A program made the translations under genes and the position numbers. This document shows, piece by piece, positions 51,332 to 60,194 of a DNA stretch of 64,000 bases. The notes under the pieces were generated by a model. The model was not told the origin of the DNA. It saw only the letters and a list, made by a program, of their open reading frames with translations, and did not search any database. This DNA comes from DASUKM01 sp036278735 (lineage in GTDB: Bacteria; Acidobacteriota; Vicinamibacteria; Vicinamibacterales; 2-12-FULL-66-21), in the NCBI GenBank assembly GCA_036278735.1, contig DASUKM010000032.1:1-64000 (forward strand), in the 5' to 3' direction. Within the stretch, counting starts at the first letter, position 1. The number at the start of each line of letters is the position of its first letter.

Positions 51332-51435
51332 CAGGTTCTCCTTGTGCCTCGCCGGTCCGGCGCTCGCATCAGTTTCTGCGTACTCCGCCCGTTCGAGGGA
51401 CTGCCGTATCTGCACCACGCGGGACGCGTGCGTCT

Positions 51436-51533
51436 GAACTCCGAACGGAACCCTGAACCCAACACCCGAACCCAACCCCGAACCCAGCACCCCGAACCCA
51501 ACCTTGAACCCTGAACCATGAACTCCGAACCCC
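51436..51533 (+). repeat. Degenerate GAACCC heptamer/14-mer array upstream of comEC
   Basis: About eleven copies of GAACCC-type words (GAACTCC, GAACCCT, GAACCCA, GAACCCC) spaced 7 or 12-14 bases apart, all on the plus strand. This occupies most of the 209-base gap between the PfkB gene and comEC and has no coding potential. A similar array lies at 54846-54905. Confidence 0.75.
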
Positions 51534-51540
51534 ATCTTGC

Positions 51541-53997
51541 ATGTCCGCCCCGGCCGCTGTCGTCGCCATCCCGCTCGTCGCGGGCATTGCCGGCGGCATT
51601 CTGCTCGGCGTGACGCCATGGATCGCCGTCCTCGTGGCCCCCGCCGCGTGGACGGCCGCGTGCGCGGCATTCGTCGCCCGGCGTCCTCGGCTCTTCGTCC
51701 TCGCGTGCGCTGTTGCCGCGGCCGCCGCGGGCGTCCTGCTCGGAGCCAGCGCGCACACGGCCGCTTCGAATCCGTCGCTGCTGGCCTGGTATCGGACGTC
51801 ACCAGCCACGAGCACCGGCGACGCCGTGACGATCGAAGGCCGCTTGTCGTCCGATGCCGCGCGCACGCCATTCGGCACGTCCGCGGTGCTCGACGTCGAC
51901 CGCGCCTCGGATCGGCGCGGAACCGCCATCGTGCACGGCGGTGTGCGTTTGTCGATCGGCGGCGAACTGGCGGCGCGCGCCGTGCCCGCCTGGCGTGGCG
52001 GCCGGCGTCTGCGCGCGCGCGCGCTGCTCCACGAACCGATCGACTTTCAGGACCCCGGCGTGCCCGGCGATCGGGAGCGGCTGCAGCGCGATGGCATCGT
52101 GCTGCTGGGAAGCGTCAAGAGCGCGGCGCTCGTTGCGGTCGTGGCGCGAGGGTCGTGGTTCGACGAACTGGCGGCCTCCGTGCGCGCCCACGTACGCACC
52201 GCGATTGCGGCCGCTGTCGGGCACTGGAGCCGGCGGTCCGCCGGCGTCGTCACCGCGATCCTGATCGGGGATCGCACGGGGCTCGATGCCGACGACGAGC
52301 GGCGGCTGCAGGAAGCGGGCACGTATCACGTCATCGCGATCTCCGGCGGCAACATTGCGCTGATCACCGCCGTGCTGCTGGCAGTCGCACGAGCGGGCCG
52401 CCTGCCGCGCCGGGTGTCGCTCGCGGCGACGCTGCTGCTGGTCGCCTTCTACGGCGATCTGGCAGGCCTCGCCCCCTCGGTGGAGCGCGCCACGCTCGCG
52501 GCCGTCGTCTACCTCGCCGCGAGGATTGTCGACCAGCGCGGACCCGCGGTGAACGCGTTGGCCTCGGCCGCCGGGATTTCCGCCGCGGCGTCGCCCCTCA
52601 CCGTCGTCGACGCCGGCTTCATCCTGTCGTTCGGCGCGACCCTGGGGATCGTGGTCGCGGCCGATCGGCTCATGCCCGACCGCGCGCACGACAGGAGCGA
52701 CGGCCGGAGCGGACGGGCCGTCCGGGCGCTGCTGATCGCGGGGGCGGCGCTCGGGGCTGCGACGATCAGCGCGGAAGCGGTGCTCGGGCCGGTGTCGGCG
52801 CGGCTCTTCGGGCGTGTGAGCGCCGCCGGGCTGCTGCTCAATTTCGCCGCGATTCCCCTCATGTCGGTCGCCGAGGTCGCCGGTCTCGCGACGGTCGTCG
52901 CGTGGCCGCTTTCGCGGATCGCCGCACTGGCGAGCGGGTTCGTGGCGCATCTCGCGACGGCGGGCCTTCTGCGATCGGCGGCGTTCGTCGAGATCGCGCC
53001 GTGGCTCGTGGTCGACGTGCCGCCGCCGGTGTTGTGGCTCGTGGCGTGCTGGTACGCGGCGCTGATCGTGGCGTGGCGTGCGAGGCGGCGAACGCGCACG
53101 GCGGCGGTCGCGGTTCTGGCCGGCGCATCGGCGCTGATCCTGTGGTCCCCGGGACCGCTGAGGGCCGGGTACGTCGCGCCCCCGCCGCCCGGCTGGACGC
53201 GCGTGGTGTTTCTGGACGTCGGCCAGGGGGACGCGACGCTGTTGCTGCCCGCGGCGGGCAACCCCATCCTGATTGACGCCGGCGGCGTGCCTGCGTCGTC
53301 GTTCGACCTGGGCCGCCGCGTCACCGTTCCGGCGTTGTGGGCGCTCGGCGTGCGCCGTCTCGGCGTGCTCGTGCTCACGCACGGCGATCCGGACCACATC
53401 GGCGGCGCGCCGGCGGTCGTGCGCGCGCTGACGCCGTCGGAGATCTGGGAAGGGGTGCCGGTGCCGCGGCACGAGCCGCTGCGCGCACTTCGGCGCGAGG
53501 CGGCCGCGCGGCACGTGCGGTGGCGTCAGGTGCGTGTGGGACGTGGCCTGGTGGCCGGCATGGCGGCCATCCGCGTGCTGAATCCGCCCGAGCCGGACTG
53601 GGAGCGCCAGCGGGTACGCAACGACGATTCAATCGTCCTCGAGGTGCGGGTCGGCGACGTCGTCTTCGTGCTGCCAGGCGACATCAGCCGCGAAGTCGAG
53701 CCTGCCGTGGCCGCGCGCTTCGAGCCGGCGCCGTTCGTGATCGTCAAGGCGCCGCATCACGGGAGCGCGTCGAGCAGCGCCGAGGTGTTCGTCGCGCGGA
53801 CGCATCCGGCCGCCGTCGTGTTCAGCGAGGGGGCGCGCAATCACTTTGGGCATCCGGCCCCGGTGGTCGTCGAGCGCTATCGCGCCGCCGGCGCGCGTGT
53901 CTACAGAACCGATCGGGACGGCGCGGTGATCGTCGACACCGACGGACATCGCGTGCTGGCGTGGACGTGGACGGGATCGCGCGCGTGGCTGCGATGA
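51541..53997 (+). CDS. comEC: ComEC/Rec2 family competence protein
   Basis: 818 residues from ATG 51541. The N-terminal membrane part has several hydrophobic segments and the DUF4131/OB region. The competence domain contains ILIGDRTGLDADDERRLQEAGTYHVIAISGGNIALITAV (in part TGLDADDERRLQEAG and HVIAISGGN), a ComEC hallmark. The C-terminal metallo-beta-lactamase domain has VVFLDVGQGDATLLL, LTHGDPDHIGG and VKAPHHGSASSSAEVF. ComEC forms the inner-membrane channel for DNA uptake. pilT elsewhere in the window agrees with a type IV-pilus-driven natural competence, though other competence genes are absent here. Confidence 0.9.
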   Translation: MSAPAAVVAIPLVAGIAGGILLGVTPWIAVLVAPAAWTAACAAFVARRPRLFVLACAVAAAAAGVLLGASAHTAASNPSLLAWYRTSPATSTGDAVTIEGRLSSDAARTPFGTSAVLDVDRASDRRGTAIVHGGVRLSIGGELAARAVPAWRGGRRLRARALLHEPIDFQDPGVPGDRERLQRDGIVLLGSVKSAALVAVVARGSWFDELAASVRAHVRTAIAAAVGHWSRRSAGVVTAILIGDRTGLDADDERRLQEAGTYHVIAISGGNIALITAVLLAVARAGRLPRRVSLAATLLLVAFYGDLAGLAPSVERATLAAVVYLAARIVDQRGPAVNALASAAGISAAASPLTVVDAGFILSFGATLGIVVAADRLMPDRAHDRSDGRSGRAVRALLIAGAALGAATISAEAVLGPVSARLFGRVSAAGLLLNFAAIPLMSVAEVAGLATVVAWPLSRIAALASGFVAHLATAGLLRSAAFVEIAPWLVVDVPPPVLWLVACWYAALIVAWRARRRTRTAAVAVLAGASALILWSPGPLRAGYVAPPPPGWTRVVFLDVGQGDATLLLPAAGNPILIDAGGVPASSFDLGRRVTVPALWALGVRRLGVLVLTHGDPDHIGGAPAVVRALTPSEIWEGVPVPRHEPLRALRREAAARHVRWRQVRVGRGLVAGMAAIRVLNPPEPDWERQRVRNDDSIVLEVRVGDVVFVLPGDISREVEPAVAARFEPAPFVIVKAPHHGSASSSAEVFVARTHPAAVVFSEGARNHFGHPAPVVVERYRAAGARVYRTDRDGAVIVDTDGHRVLAWTWTGSRAWLR

Positions 53998-54007
53998 GCG
54001 GTGGCGT

Positions 54008-54823
54008 TCAGCCGTTCGTCGTCTGCTTCACGGCGCTCCAGGCCTCCTCCATCTGATCCAGCGTTGCGTCGTGCACCGAGCCCCCCTCGGCGTGCAGGCG
54101 CTCTTCGAGCGCGGTGAAGCGGCGCGTGAACTTCTCGTTGGCTTTCCGCAGCGCCGACTCGGGTTCGATGCCGAGCTTGCGCGCGAGGTTGGCGATCGAG
54201 AAGAGCAGATCGCCCATTTCCTCTTCCGCCCGCGCCGCCCCTTCGGCGGCGAGCGCCTGCCGCAGCTCGGCGACCTCTTCCTCGATCTTCAGGACGACGT
54301 CGGCGACCCGTTCCCAGTCGAACCCGACGGCGGCGACGCGGCTGCCGATTTCGTAGGCGCGCAGCAGCGCGGGCAGCGCCCTCGGCACGCCCGCGAGAAT
54401 CGCGCGGGGCTCTCCGGCGGCCGACTGCTCCCGCGCCTTGATGGCTTCCCACTGAGTCACCACCTCGGCGGCCTTCGCGAGTGGCCGTCCCTTCGGATCG
54501 AAGACGTGCGGGTGACGCCGGATCAGTTTGGCGGCGATGGCGTCGAGCGAGTCGGCAATCGTGAAACGTCCTTCGTCGGCGCAGATCTGCGCGAGGAACA
54601 CCCCCTCGAACATCAGATCGCCAATCTCGCCGCGCAGCGCGTCGGTATCGCCGCTGTCGATCGCATCGAGCACTTCGTGCGTCTCTTCGAGCAGGAAGCG
54701 CCGAAGCGACTCGATCGTCTGCTCGCGATCCCACGGACATCCGCCGGGCGCCCGCAGCCGCGCCATGATATCGACCAGCCGCTGAAACGCCGTCCCCGCC
54801 GTCGTCCGCTTCTTGTGGGGCAT
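54008..54823 (-). CDS. mazG: Nucleoside triphosphate pyrophosphohydrolase MazG
   Basis: 271 residues from ATG 54823 (MPHKKRTTAGTAFQRLVDIM). Two MazG helical bundles are present. The first has LRAPGGCPWDREQTIESLRRFLLEETHEVLDAI (in part CPWDREQT and EETHEVLDAI) with EIGDLMFEGVF; the second has KIEEEVAELRQAL and EEEMGDLLFSIANLARKLG, both with the ExxE...ExxD metal pattern. It hydrolyses NTPs to NMPs and PPi. The longer upstream frame to 55516 overlaps the DUF1844 gene and is not real. Confidence 0.92.
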   Translation of the reverse strand: MPHKKRTTAGTAFQRLVDIMARLRAPGGCPWDREQTIESLRRFLLEETHEVLDAIDSGDTDALRGEIGDLMFEGVFLAQICADEGRFTIADSLDAIAAKLIRRHPHVFDPKGRPLAKAAEVVTQWEAIKAREQSAAGEPRAILAGVPRALPALLRAYEIGSRVAAVGFDWERVADVVLKIEEEVAELRQALAAEGAARAEEEMGDLLFSIANLARKLGIEPESALRKANEKFTRRFTALEERLHAEGGSVHDATLDQMEEAWSAVKQTTNG

Positions 54824-54845
54824 CGCCGAACTCCGCGCCAGACCC

Positions 54846-54905
54846 TGAACTCTGAACTCCGCACCAGGCCTTGAACCCGGAACCCCGGCGCCCTGAACCC
54901 CGAAT
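54846..54905 (+). repeat. Second GAACCC-type degenerate array
   Basis: CTGAACTCTGAACTCC, TTGAACCCGGAACCCC and CTGAACCCCGAA blocks between the mazG start and the DUF1844 gene, in the same word and strand as the array at 51436-51533. Unit spacing is mostly 7 bases with interruptions. No gene is supported in the gap 54824-54934. Confidence 0.65.
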
Positions 54906-54934
54906 TCTCCCCCGAACAATGCTAGCATCGGATC

Positions 54935-55222
54935 GTGGAGACTACCGACCAGTCCAGCATCACGTTCGCGGGGTTCGTGCTGTCGCTCGCGACGACGGCG
55001 GCCGTGCACTTCGGCGACATTCCCGATCCGAACACCGGCGAGCCGGGCGAACCGAATCTGATCGCGGCCGGACAGATGATCGAACTGCTTGCCATCCTCC
55101 AGGAGAAGACCCGCGGCAATCTCGAGGCCGACGAGTCCAAGCTGCTGGACGATCTGCTGTACGAACTGCGGCTGCGCTTCGTCCAGGGGCAGCAGGCGGA
55201 GCGGCGCATCGTCGAGCCGTGA
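54935..55222 (+). CDS. DUF1844 domain-containing protein
   Basis: 95 residues from GTG 54935. The DUF1844 pattern is clear: TFAGFVLSLATTAAVHFGDIPDP, then NLIAAGQMIELLAILQEKTRGNLEADESKLLDDLLYELRLRF (in part QMIELLAILQEKTRGNL and LLYELRLRF). It is a small cytoplasmic helical protein of unknown function, frequent in Acidobacteriota and deltaproteobacterial-type genomes. It is 25 bases upstream of the MBL gene and probably leads the transcript to ribF. Confidence 0.82.
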   Translation: METTDQSSITFAGFVLSLATTAAVHFGDIPDPNTGEPGEPNLIAAGQMIELLAILQEKTRGNLEADESKLLDDLLYELRLRFVQGQQAERRIVEP

Positions 55223-55247
55223 GTCCGGATCGAATCGCGTCCCGCTG

Positions 55248-56009
55248 ATGCGGATCACGTTCCTCGGCACTGGCACCTCGCACGGCGTCCCGATGATTGC
55301 CTGCGACTGTGCGACCTGTCGCTCCGCGGACCCGCGCGACACGCGGCTGCGTCCGTCGATCCTCCTGGAATTCGACGGCCTCCAGGTGCTGGTCGATGCC
55401 GGTCCCGACCTGCGGGCGCAGGCGCTCCGGCATCGTATCGCGCGCGTCGATGCCATCCTGTTCACGCACGGGCACGCCGACCACATTCTCGGCATGGACG
55501 ACGTGCGGCGGTTCAATGCGGTGCAGGCGGGCGCGATGCCGTGCTACGGCGATGCGGCGACGCTCGTCGACATCCGCCGCATGTTCGCGTACGTGTTCGA
55601 CCCGGCCACGCCGAAGGGGGGCGGCTTGCCGCACCTCGAGCTGGTCGAAATCCTCGGGCCCTTCTGCATGGGGCGCCGCGAGGTGCGGCCGGTGCCGCTG
55701 TGGCACGGGCGCCGCGGCATCCTCGGGTTCCGCGTGGACGGCTTTGCCTACCTGACCGATTGCAGCGCGATTCCGGACGAGTCGTGGCCCCTGCTCGAGC
55801 ACCTCGACGTCGTCGTGCTGGATGCCTTGCGCGATCGGCCGCATCCGACGCACTTTACGCTCGACGAGGCGGTCGCGGCGGCGCGGCGCATCGGAGCCAG
55901 GACGTCCCTGTTCACGCATATGTGCCACGATCTTCCGCATGCGGCGACCTGCGCGCGCCTGCCCGCGGGCATGGCGCTCGCGTATGATGGTCAGGTGATC
56001 GACCTCTGA
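55248..56009 (+). CDS. MBL-fold metallohydrolase (PhnP/RNase Z-like family)
   Basis: 253 residues from ATG 55248. The start MRITFLGTGTSHGVPMIACDC with CATC gives the Cys-containing insert seen in PhnP. The zinc motif HxHxDH is in FTHGHADHILGMDD, with the other ligands in VPLWHGRRGILGF, AYLTDCSAIP and TLFTHMCHD-like SLFTHMCHDL. It is probably a phosphodiesterase acting on cyclic or nucleotide phosphate esters; the substrate is unknown. The stop is one base before the ribF GTG. Confidence 0.83.
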   Translation: MRITFLGTGTSHGVPMIACDCATCRSADPRDTRLRPSILLEFDGLQVLVDAGPDLRAQALRHRIARVDAILFTHGHADHILGMDDVRRFNAVQAGAMPCYGDAATLVDIRRMFAYVFDPATPKGGGLPHLELVEILGPFCMGRREVRPVPLWHGRRGILGFRVDGFAYLTDCSAIPDESWPLLEHLDVVVLDALRDRPHPTHFTLDEAVAAARRIGARTSLFTHMCHDLPHAATCARLPAGMALAYDGQVIDL

Positions 56010-56010
56010 C

Positions 56011-56949
56011 GTGTTCACCCCTTCCTATTTTCCCGACGATCCGCCGCCGCGCTGGCCCAGTCCCGTGCTCGCGCTGGGGAATTTCGACGGGCTGCACCGC
56101 GGACACATGAAGATCATCGACCGCGTGCGCCGGCGCGCGGGGGAGCGCGGCGGCACGCCCGCGGCGATGACGTTCGAGCCGCATCCACCCCGCGTCGTCC
56201 GGCCCGACAAGGCGCCGCCGCTGTTGATGACGACGGCGCAGCGGCTCGACGCGCTCGCGCGCACCGGCATGCAGGGGGTCGCGGTGGTGCGCTTCACGCC
56301 GGACGTGGCGCGGTGGGATCCCGAGACGTTCGTGCGCACGGTGCTCGTGGACTGGCTGCACGTCGTCGAGGTCTGGGTCGGGGCGAACTTCCTGTTCGGG
56401 CACGCGCGCGCGGGTAACTATTCGACGCTGCGATCGCTGGGCGCGCGGTACGGGTTTCGCGCCGAGAAGATCGATCCCGTCCGCTACAAGGATTTCGTGG
56501 TCAGCAGCACGCGGGTGCGGCGGCTCGTGGCGGAAGGACGCGTGGACGAAGCGGGCGCGCTGCTCGGCCATCATTATTTCATCGACGGCTGCGTCGTCCG
56601 GGGGGCCGGACGCGGACGCGATCTGGGGTTCCCGACCGCCAACCTGACCACCGAGAACGAGCTGGTGCCCCCCGCCGGCGTGTACGCGACGACCGTCACG
56701 ATCGACGGCATCGTGCATCCGTCGGTCACCAACATCGGGCTGCGGCCGACCTTCGGCGACGTCGACACGACGCAGATCGAGGCGCACCTGCTCGACGGCG
56801 GACGGGATCTGTACGACGCGTGCGTGCGTCTATCCTTCGTGCAGCGGCTGCGCGACGAGCGGACGTTTGCCGACGTGGACGCCCTGCGCGCGCAGATCGA
56901 CGCGGACTGCCGCGCGGCACGCCGCCTGTTCGAGCGGATTTCGCTGTAG
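56011..56949 (+). CDS. ribF: Bifunctional riboflavin kinase/FAD synthetase
   Basis: 312 residues from GTG 56011. The N-terminal nucleotidyltransferase has ALGNFDGLHRGHMKIIDRV and FVVSSTRVRRLVAEGRVDEAGALLG (in part SSTRVRRLVAEG). The riboflavin kinase domain has GRGRDLGFPTANL, PPAGVYATTV and TNIGLRPTFG. It makes FMN and then FAD, which the ETF system and other flavoenzymes in this window need. It is one base from the MBL gene and 10 bases before the small unknown gene. Confidence 0.93.
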   Translation: MFTPSYFPDDPPPRWPSPVLALGNFDGLHRGHMKIIDRVRRRAGERGGTPAAMTFEPHPPRVVRPDKAPPLLMTTAQRLDALARTGMQGVAVVRFTPDVARWDPETFVRTVLVDWLHVVEVWVGANFLFGHARAGNYSTLRSLGARYGFRAEKIDPVRYKDFVVSSTRVRRLVAEGRVDEAGALLGHHYFIDGCVVRGAGRGRDLGFPTANLTTENELVPPAGVYATTVTIDGIVHPSVTNIGLRPTFGDVDTTQIEAHLLDGGRDLYDACVRLSFVQRLRDERTFADVDALRAQIDADCRAARRLFERISL

Positions 56950-56958
56950 AATCGGGGG

Positions 56959-57243
56959 ATGCCCAGCTCGCCGCCGACGATCGAACTGCGGCTGTCGCTC
57001 CCTGTCGATGGCGCGTTCCGGAGCATCGCATCCGCTCTCGTCGCCAAGCTCGCCGCGCATTGCGGGTGCGCCCCCGATCAGATGTCGGGGGTCGAAACCG
57101 CGTTCGAAACCGCGGTGATGCCGCTCGTGAACGGCGCTCCGGAGGCCGCGTCACTGGATCTCACGTTGGCCGGGATGGACCATGCCGTCACGATTCGGGC
57201 GGCGCGCGGCGACCGGCACGCCGAGACGACCTGCCGGTTCTGA
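56959..57243 (+). CDS. Small hypothetical protein
   Basis: 94 residues. The pattern PPTIELRLSLPVDGAFRSIASALVAKLAAHCG is followed by a helix and LDLTLAGMDHAVTIRAARGD. The overall beta-helix-helix-beta order is faintly like the front half of an anti-sigma/HATPase domain, but the nucleotide boxes are absent, so no function is assigned. It lies between ribF (9 bases) and cysS (36 bases) in the same direction, so it is probably co-transcribed. Codon use matches its neighbours. Confidence 0.5.
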   Translation: MPSSPPTIELRLSLPVDGAFRSIASALVAKLAAHCGCAPDQMSGVETAFETAVMPLVNGAPEAASLDLTLAGMDHAVTIRAARGDRHAETTCRF

Positions 57244-57279
57244 CCGGCCGGGCGGCCGGCCCTGATTTCGGATTCCGCC

Positions 57280-58698
57280 TTGCGACTCTTCAACACGCTC
57301 ACACGCCGGGAAGAAGACTTCGTGCCCTCGCAGGACCGCACGGTCCGGATGTACACGTGCGGCCTGACGGTGTACGCGCGCGGACACATCGGCAACTTCC
57401 GCACGTTCACGGCGCTCGACGTCCTGCGCCGCGCGCTCGAATACGACGGCTGCACCGTGCAGCAGGTGCGCAACTACACCGACGTCGACGATCGCACGAT
57501 TGCCGAGTCGGTCAAAGCGGGCCAGGCGCTGCGGGAGTACACGCAGCAGTTCGTGGACGCGTTCGAGCGCGACGCGCGCGCGCTGGGGCTCGAGCCGGTG
57601 GAATACGCACCGCGCGCGACCGATCACATTCCGGCGATGGCGCGGATGATCCAGGCGCTCGAGCAGAACGGCCACACGTATCTCAGCGACGGGTCGATCT
57701 ACTTCAAGATTTCGACCTTCCCGGAGTACGGACGGCTCGCGCGTCTCGACCACGCGGGGATCAAGAGCGGCGCGCGCGTGGACTCCGACAAGTACGAAAA
57801 GGAGGATGCGCGCGACTTCGTCCTCTGGAAGGCGATGAAGCCTGGCGAGCCGTCATGGACGCCCGGTCTGCCGGCTGGGCGGCCTGGCTGGCACATCGAG
57901 TGCTCGGCGATGGCCGCTGAACTGCTCGACCATCTGCCGATCGACATCCACGGCGGCGGCATCGACCTCATCTTTCCGCATCACGAGAACGAGATCGCGC
58001 AGGCGGAAGGGGCGACGAACACCCAGTTCGCGCGCTTCTGGGTGCACGTCGAGCACCTGATGATCGAAGAGGAGGCGCAAGGCCCCGAGAAGATGTCGAA
58101 GTCGCTCGGGAACGTCTACACGCTGCAGGACGTCGTCGATCGCGGCTTCCGGCCGTCCACGCTGCGCTTTCTCTATCTGCAGACGCACTACCGCAAGCAG
58201 CTGCGGTTCTCGTGGAACGCGATGGCCCAGGCGGAAGAAGCGATCCGGCGCCTGACCGATTTCCTCGCGCGCCTCGACACGGTCGCGCCCGGCGGCGCCG
58301 ATCCCGCGATTGCCGCGCTGATCGACGAGACGACCGGCGGGTTCGGCACGCACATTGGCGACGACCTGAACACCGCCGCGGCGCTCGGGGCGGTGTTCGA
58401 TCTCGTGCGCGCGCTGAATTCCGCCATCGACGCAGGACGCCTGCACGCCGGCGACGTCGCGGCCGTGCGGACGGCGTTCGGGCGCTACGATCGCGTGCTC
58501 GGGATCCTGGCGCTGCGGCATCAGGAAGACGAGCGGCCGCCCGTGCCCGTCGACGAAATCGACAGGCTCGTCCAGGCCCGCCGCGCGGCGCGCGCCGCGC
58601 GGAATTTCGCGGAAGCAGATAGAATTCGAAGAGACCTGGATGCGCGGGGGATTGTCCTCGAGGACACCGCCGCCGGGACGAGGTGGAAGAGGAAATGA
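57280..58698 (+). CDS. cysS: Cysteine--tRNA ligase
   Basis: 472 residues from TTG 57280 (LRLFNTLTRREEDFV). The HIGH-type motif is in TCGLTVYARGHIGNFRTF, with the zinc-binding Cys there and Cys/His further on in WHIECSAMA and DLIFPHHENEIAQ. KMSKS is intact in PEKMSKSLGNVYTL. The C-terminal anticodon-binding domain ends FAEADRIRRDLDARGIVLEDTAAGTRW. It charges tRNA-Cys; a tRNA-Cys gene is also in this window. Its stop overlaps the next gene's ATG. Confidence 0.96.
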   Translation: MRLFNTLTRREEDFVPSQDRTVRMYTCGLTVYARGHIGNFRTFTALDVLRRALEYDGCTVQQVRNYTDVDDRTIAESVKAGQALREYTQQFVDAFERDARALGLEPVEYAPRATDHIPAMARMIQALEQNGHTYLSDGSIYFKISTFPEYGRLARLDHAGIKSGARVDSDKYEKEDARDFVLWKAMKPGEPSWTPGLPAGRPGWHIECSAMAAELLDHLPIDIHGGGIDLIFPHHENEIAQAEGATNTQFARFWVHVEHLMIEEEAQGPEKMSKSLGNVYTLQDVVDRGFRPSTLRFLYLQTHYRKQLRFSWNAMAQAEEAIRRLTDFLARLDTVAPGGADPAIAALIDETTGGFGTHIGDDLNTAAALGAVFDLVRALNSAIDAGRLHAGDVAAVRTAFGRYDRVLGILALRHQEDERPPVPVDEIDRLVQARRAARAARNFAEADRIRRDLDARGIVLEDTAAGTRWKRK

Positions 58699-60032
58699 AG
58701 ACTGCCCCCGAGATCAAGACGCCGCTGCCGGGCCCCAGGGCCCGGGCGATCATCCAGCGCGATGCGAAGTTCGTTTCGCCGTCGTACACGCGCGACTATC
58801 CCCTCGTGATCGCCGGCGGGGAAGGGGCCGTCGTCGAAGACGTCGACGGCAACCGGTTCCTCGATTGCGCCGCGGGGATCGCGGTGAATTCGACAGGGAT
58901 CTCTCACCCGGACGTGGTCGCGGCGATTACCGATCAGGCGCAGAAGTTCCTGCACATGTCGGGGACCGATTTCTACTACGAGCGGCAGGTGCGGCTCGCG
59001 GAAGAGATCGCCTCCATCGTGCCGATCGAAGGGGACGTCCGATCGTTTTTCGGGAACTCCGGAACGGAGGCGACCGAGGCGGCGCTCAAGGTGACGCGTC
59101 ACCACACGAAGCGCCCCGGCGTGATCGCGTTCTTCGGGGCGTTCCACGGCCGATCGCTCGGCTCGCTCGCGTTGACCGCGAGCAAGGCGGTGCAGCGCAA
59201 GGGCTTCGGCCCGTTCATGCCCGGCGTGTATCACGCGCCGTATCCGAACCCGTACCGCTTCGACGGCAGCCCCGACGCGTGCGCCGAGGCGAGCCTCGCG
59301 TTCATCAGGGAGCATCTGTTCCTGCAGCTCGTGGCGCCCGACGAAGTCGCCGCCATCGTCGTCGAGCCGATCCAGGGGGAGGGGGGCTACATCGTCCCGC
59401 CCGCGTCGTTCCTGCACGGCCTGCGCGAGCTGGCGAACCAGCACGGGATCCTGCTCGTGCTCGACGAGGTGCAGTCCGGGATGGGGCGGACGGGCCGGAT
59501 GTTCGCGAGCGATCATACGGGCGTCAAGGGCGACGTCGTGAACATCGCGAAGGGGATCGCGTCGGGTCTGCCGCTGAGCGTCACCGCCTCGCGCGCCAGC
59601 GTGATGAACTGGCCGCCCGGGGCGCACGCGAGCACCTTCGGCGGCAACCCCGTGTCGTGCGCCGCCGCGCTCGCGACGATCGAGCTGCTGAAGGAGAAGC
59701 TCGTCGCCAACGCCGCCGCCATGGGCGAGCATCTGATGAACGGCCTGCGCGACCTGCAGAAGAAGCACCCGCTCATCGGCGACGTCCGCGGTCGCGGCCT
59801 GATGATCGGAATCGAGCTGGTCCGCGATCGGAAAACGAAGGAGCGCGCGATCGAGGAGCGCAACGCGGTCGTGCAGGCGATGTTCCGCCGCGGCGTGCTC
59901 GTGCTCGGCGCCGGCCAGAATGCCGTCCGCCTCGCGCCGCCGCTGGTGCTCGACAAGGAGCAGGCCGATACCGTCCTGCGGGTGCTCGACGAGGCGCTCG
60001 TCGAAGTCTCCGCCTCGCTCACGTCGGTATAG
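58695..60032 (+). CDS. Class III aminotransferase (4-aminobutyrate/acetylornithine type)
   Basis: 445 residues from ATG 58695, which overlaps the cysS stop and is preceded by GAGGAA; GTG 58683 would add four residues. It has PLP fold-type I class III features: VEDVDGNRFLDCAAGIAVNSTG, RSFFGNSGTEATEAALK, FHGRSLGSLALT, VVEPIQGEGGYI, and the PLP lysine in VNIAKGIASGLPLS. It could act on 4-aminobutyrate, ornithine or a related omega-amino acid; the exact substrate is not fixed by the motifs. Housekeeping arginine supply is plausible with argH and carAB nearby in the genome. Confidence 0.87.
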   Translation: MKTAPEIKTPLPGPRARAIIQRDAKFVSPSYTRDYPLVIAGGEGAVVEDVDGNRFLDCAAGIAVNSTGISHPDVVAAITDQAQKFLHMSGTDFYYERQVRLAEEIASIVPIEGDVRSFFGNSGTEATEAALKVTRHHTKRPGVIAFFGAFHGRSLGSLALTASKAVQRKGFGPFMPGVYHAPYPNPYRFDGSPDACAEASLAFIREHLFLQLVAPDEVAAIVVEPIQGEGGYIVPPASFLHGLRELANQHGILLVLDEVQSGMGRTGRMFASDHTGVKGDVVNIAKGIASGLPLSVTASRASVMNWPPGAHASTFGGNPVSCAAALATIELLKEKLVANAAAMGEHLMNGLRDLQKKHPLIGDVRGRGLMIGIELVRDRKTKERAIEERNAVVQAMFRRGVLVLGAGQNAVRLAPPLVLDKEQADTVLRVLDEALVEVSASLTSV

Positions 60033-60060
60033 GCTTCGGCTTTGGGCTTTAGGCTTTAGG
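60032..60060 (+). repeat. Short GGCTTTA heptamer array
   Basis: GGCTTCG, GGCTTTG, GGCTTTA, GGCTTTA in perfect 7-base register directly after the aminotransferase stop. It is a different word from the GAACCC and CCAGCT arrays but has the same unit length. The rest of the gap to yraN holds the palindrome at 60135-60154 and nothing coding. Confidence 0.7.
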
Positions 60061-60134
60061 AAGCGCGCACGAACCGGCCCGCCGCTGGCCTCCGGCGGGC
60101 GTCCCCCTTCATCGCCAAACATCCGGTGCTGTAG

Positions 60135-60154
60135 GCCGGGTCTTCAGACCCGGC
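60135..60154. repeat. Third copy of the CTTCAG palindrome
   Basis: GCCGGGTCTTCAGACCCGGC, identical to the copies at 41138 and 41168 and again preceded by TGTAG and followed by GGGG. It lies between the aminotransferase and yraN. It is a dispersed extragenic palindrome. Confidence 0.8.
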
Positions 60155-60194
60155 GGGGGCTCTGGCCCGCCGCTTGCCTTCCGTCCCGTCCGTC

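Noticed and set aside
51436..51533. GAACCC array as a CRISPR
   Set aside because: Units are 7-14 bases with no unique spacers, so it is a simple tandem repeat.
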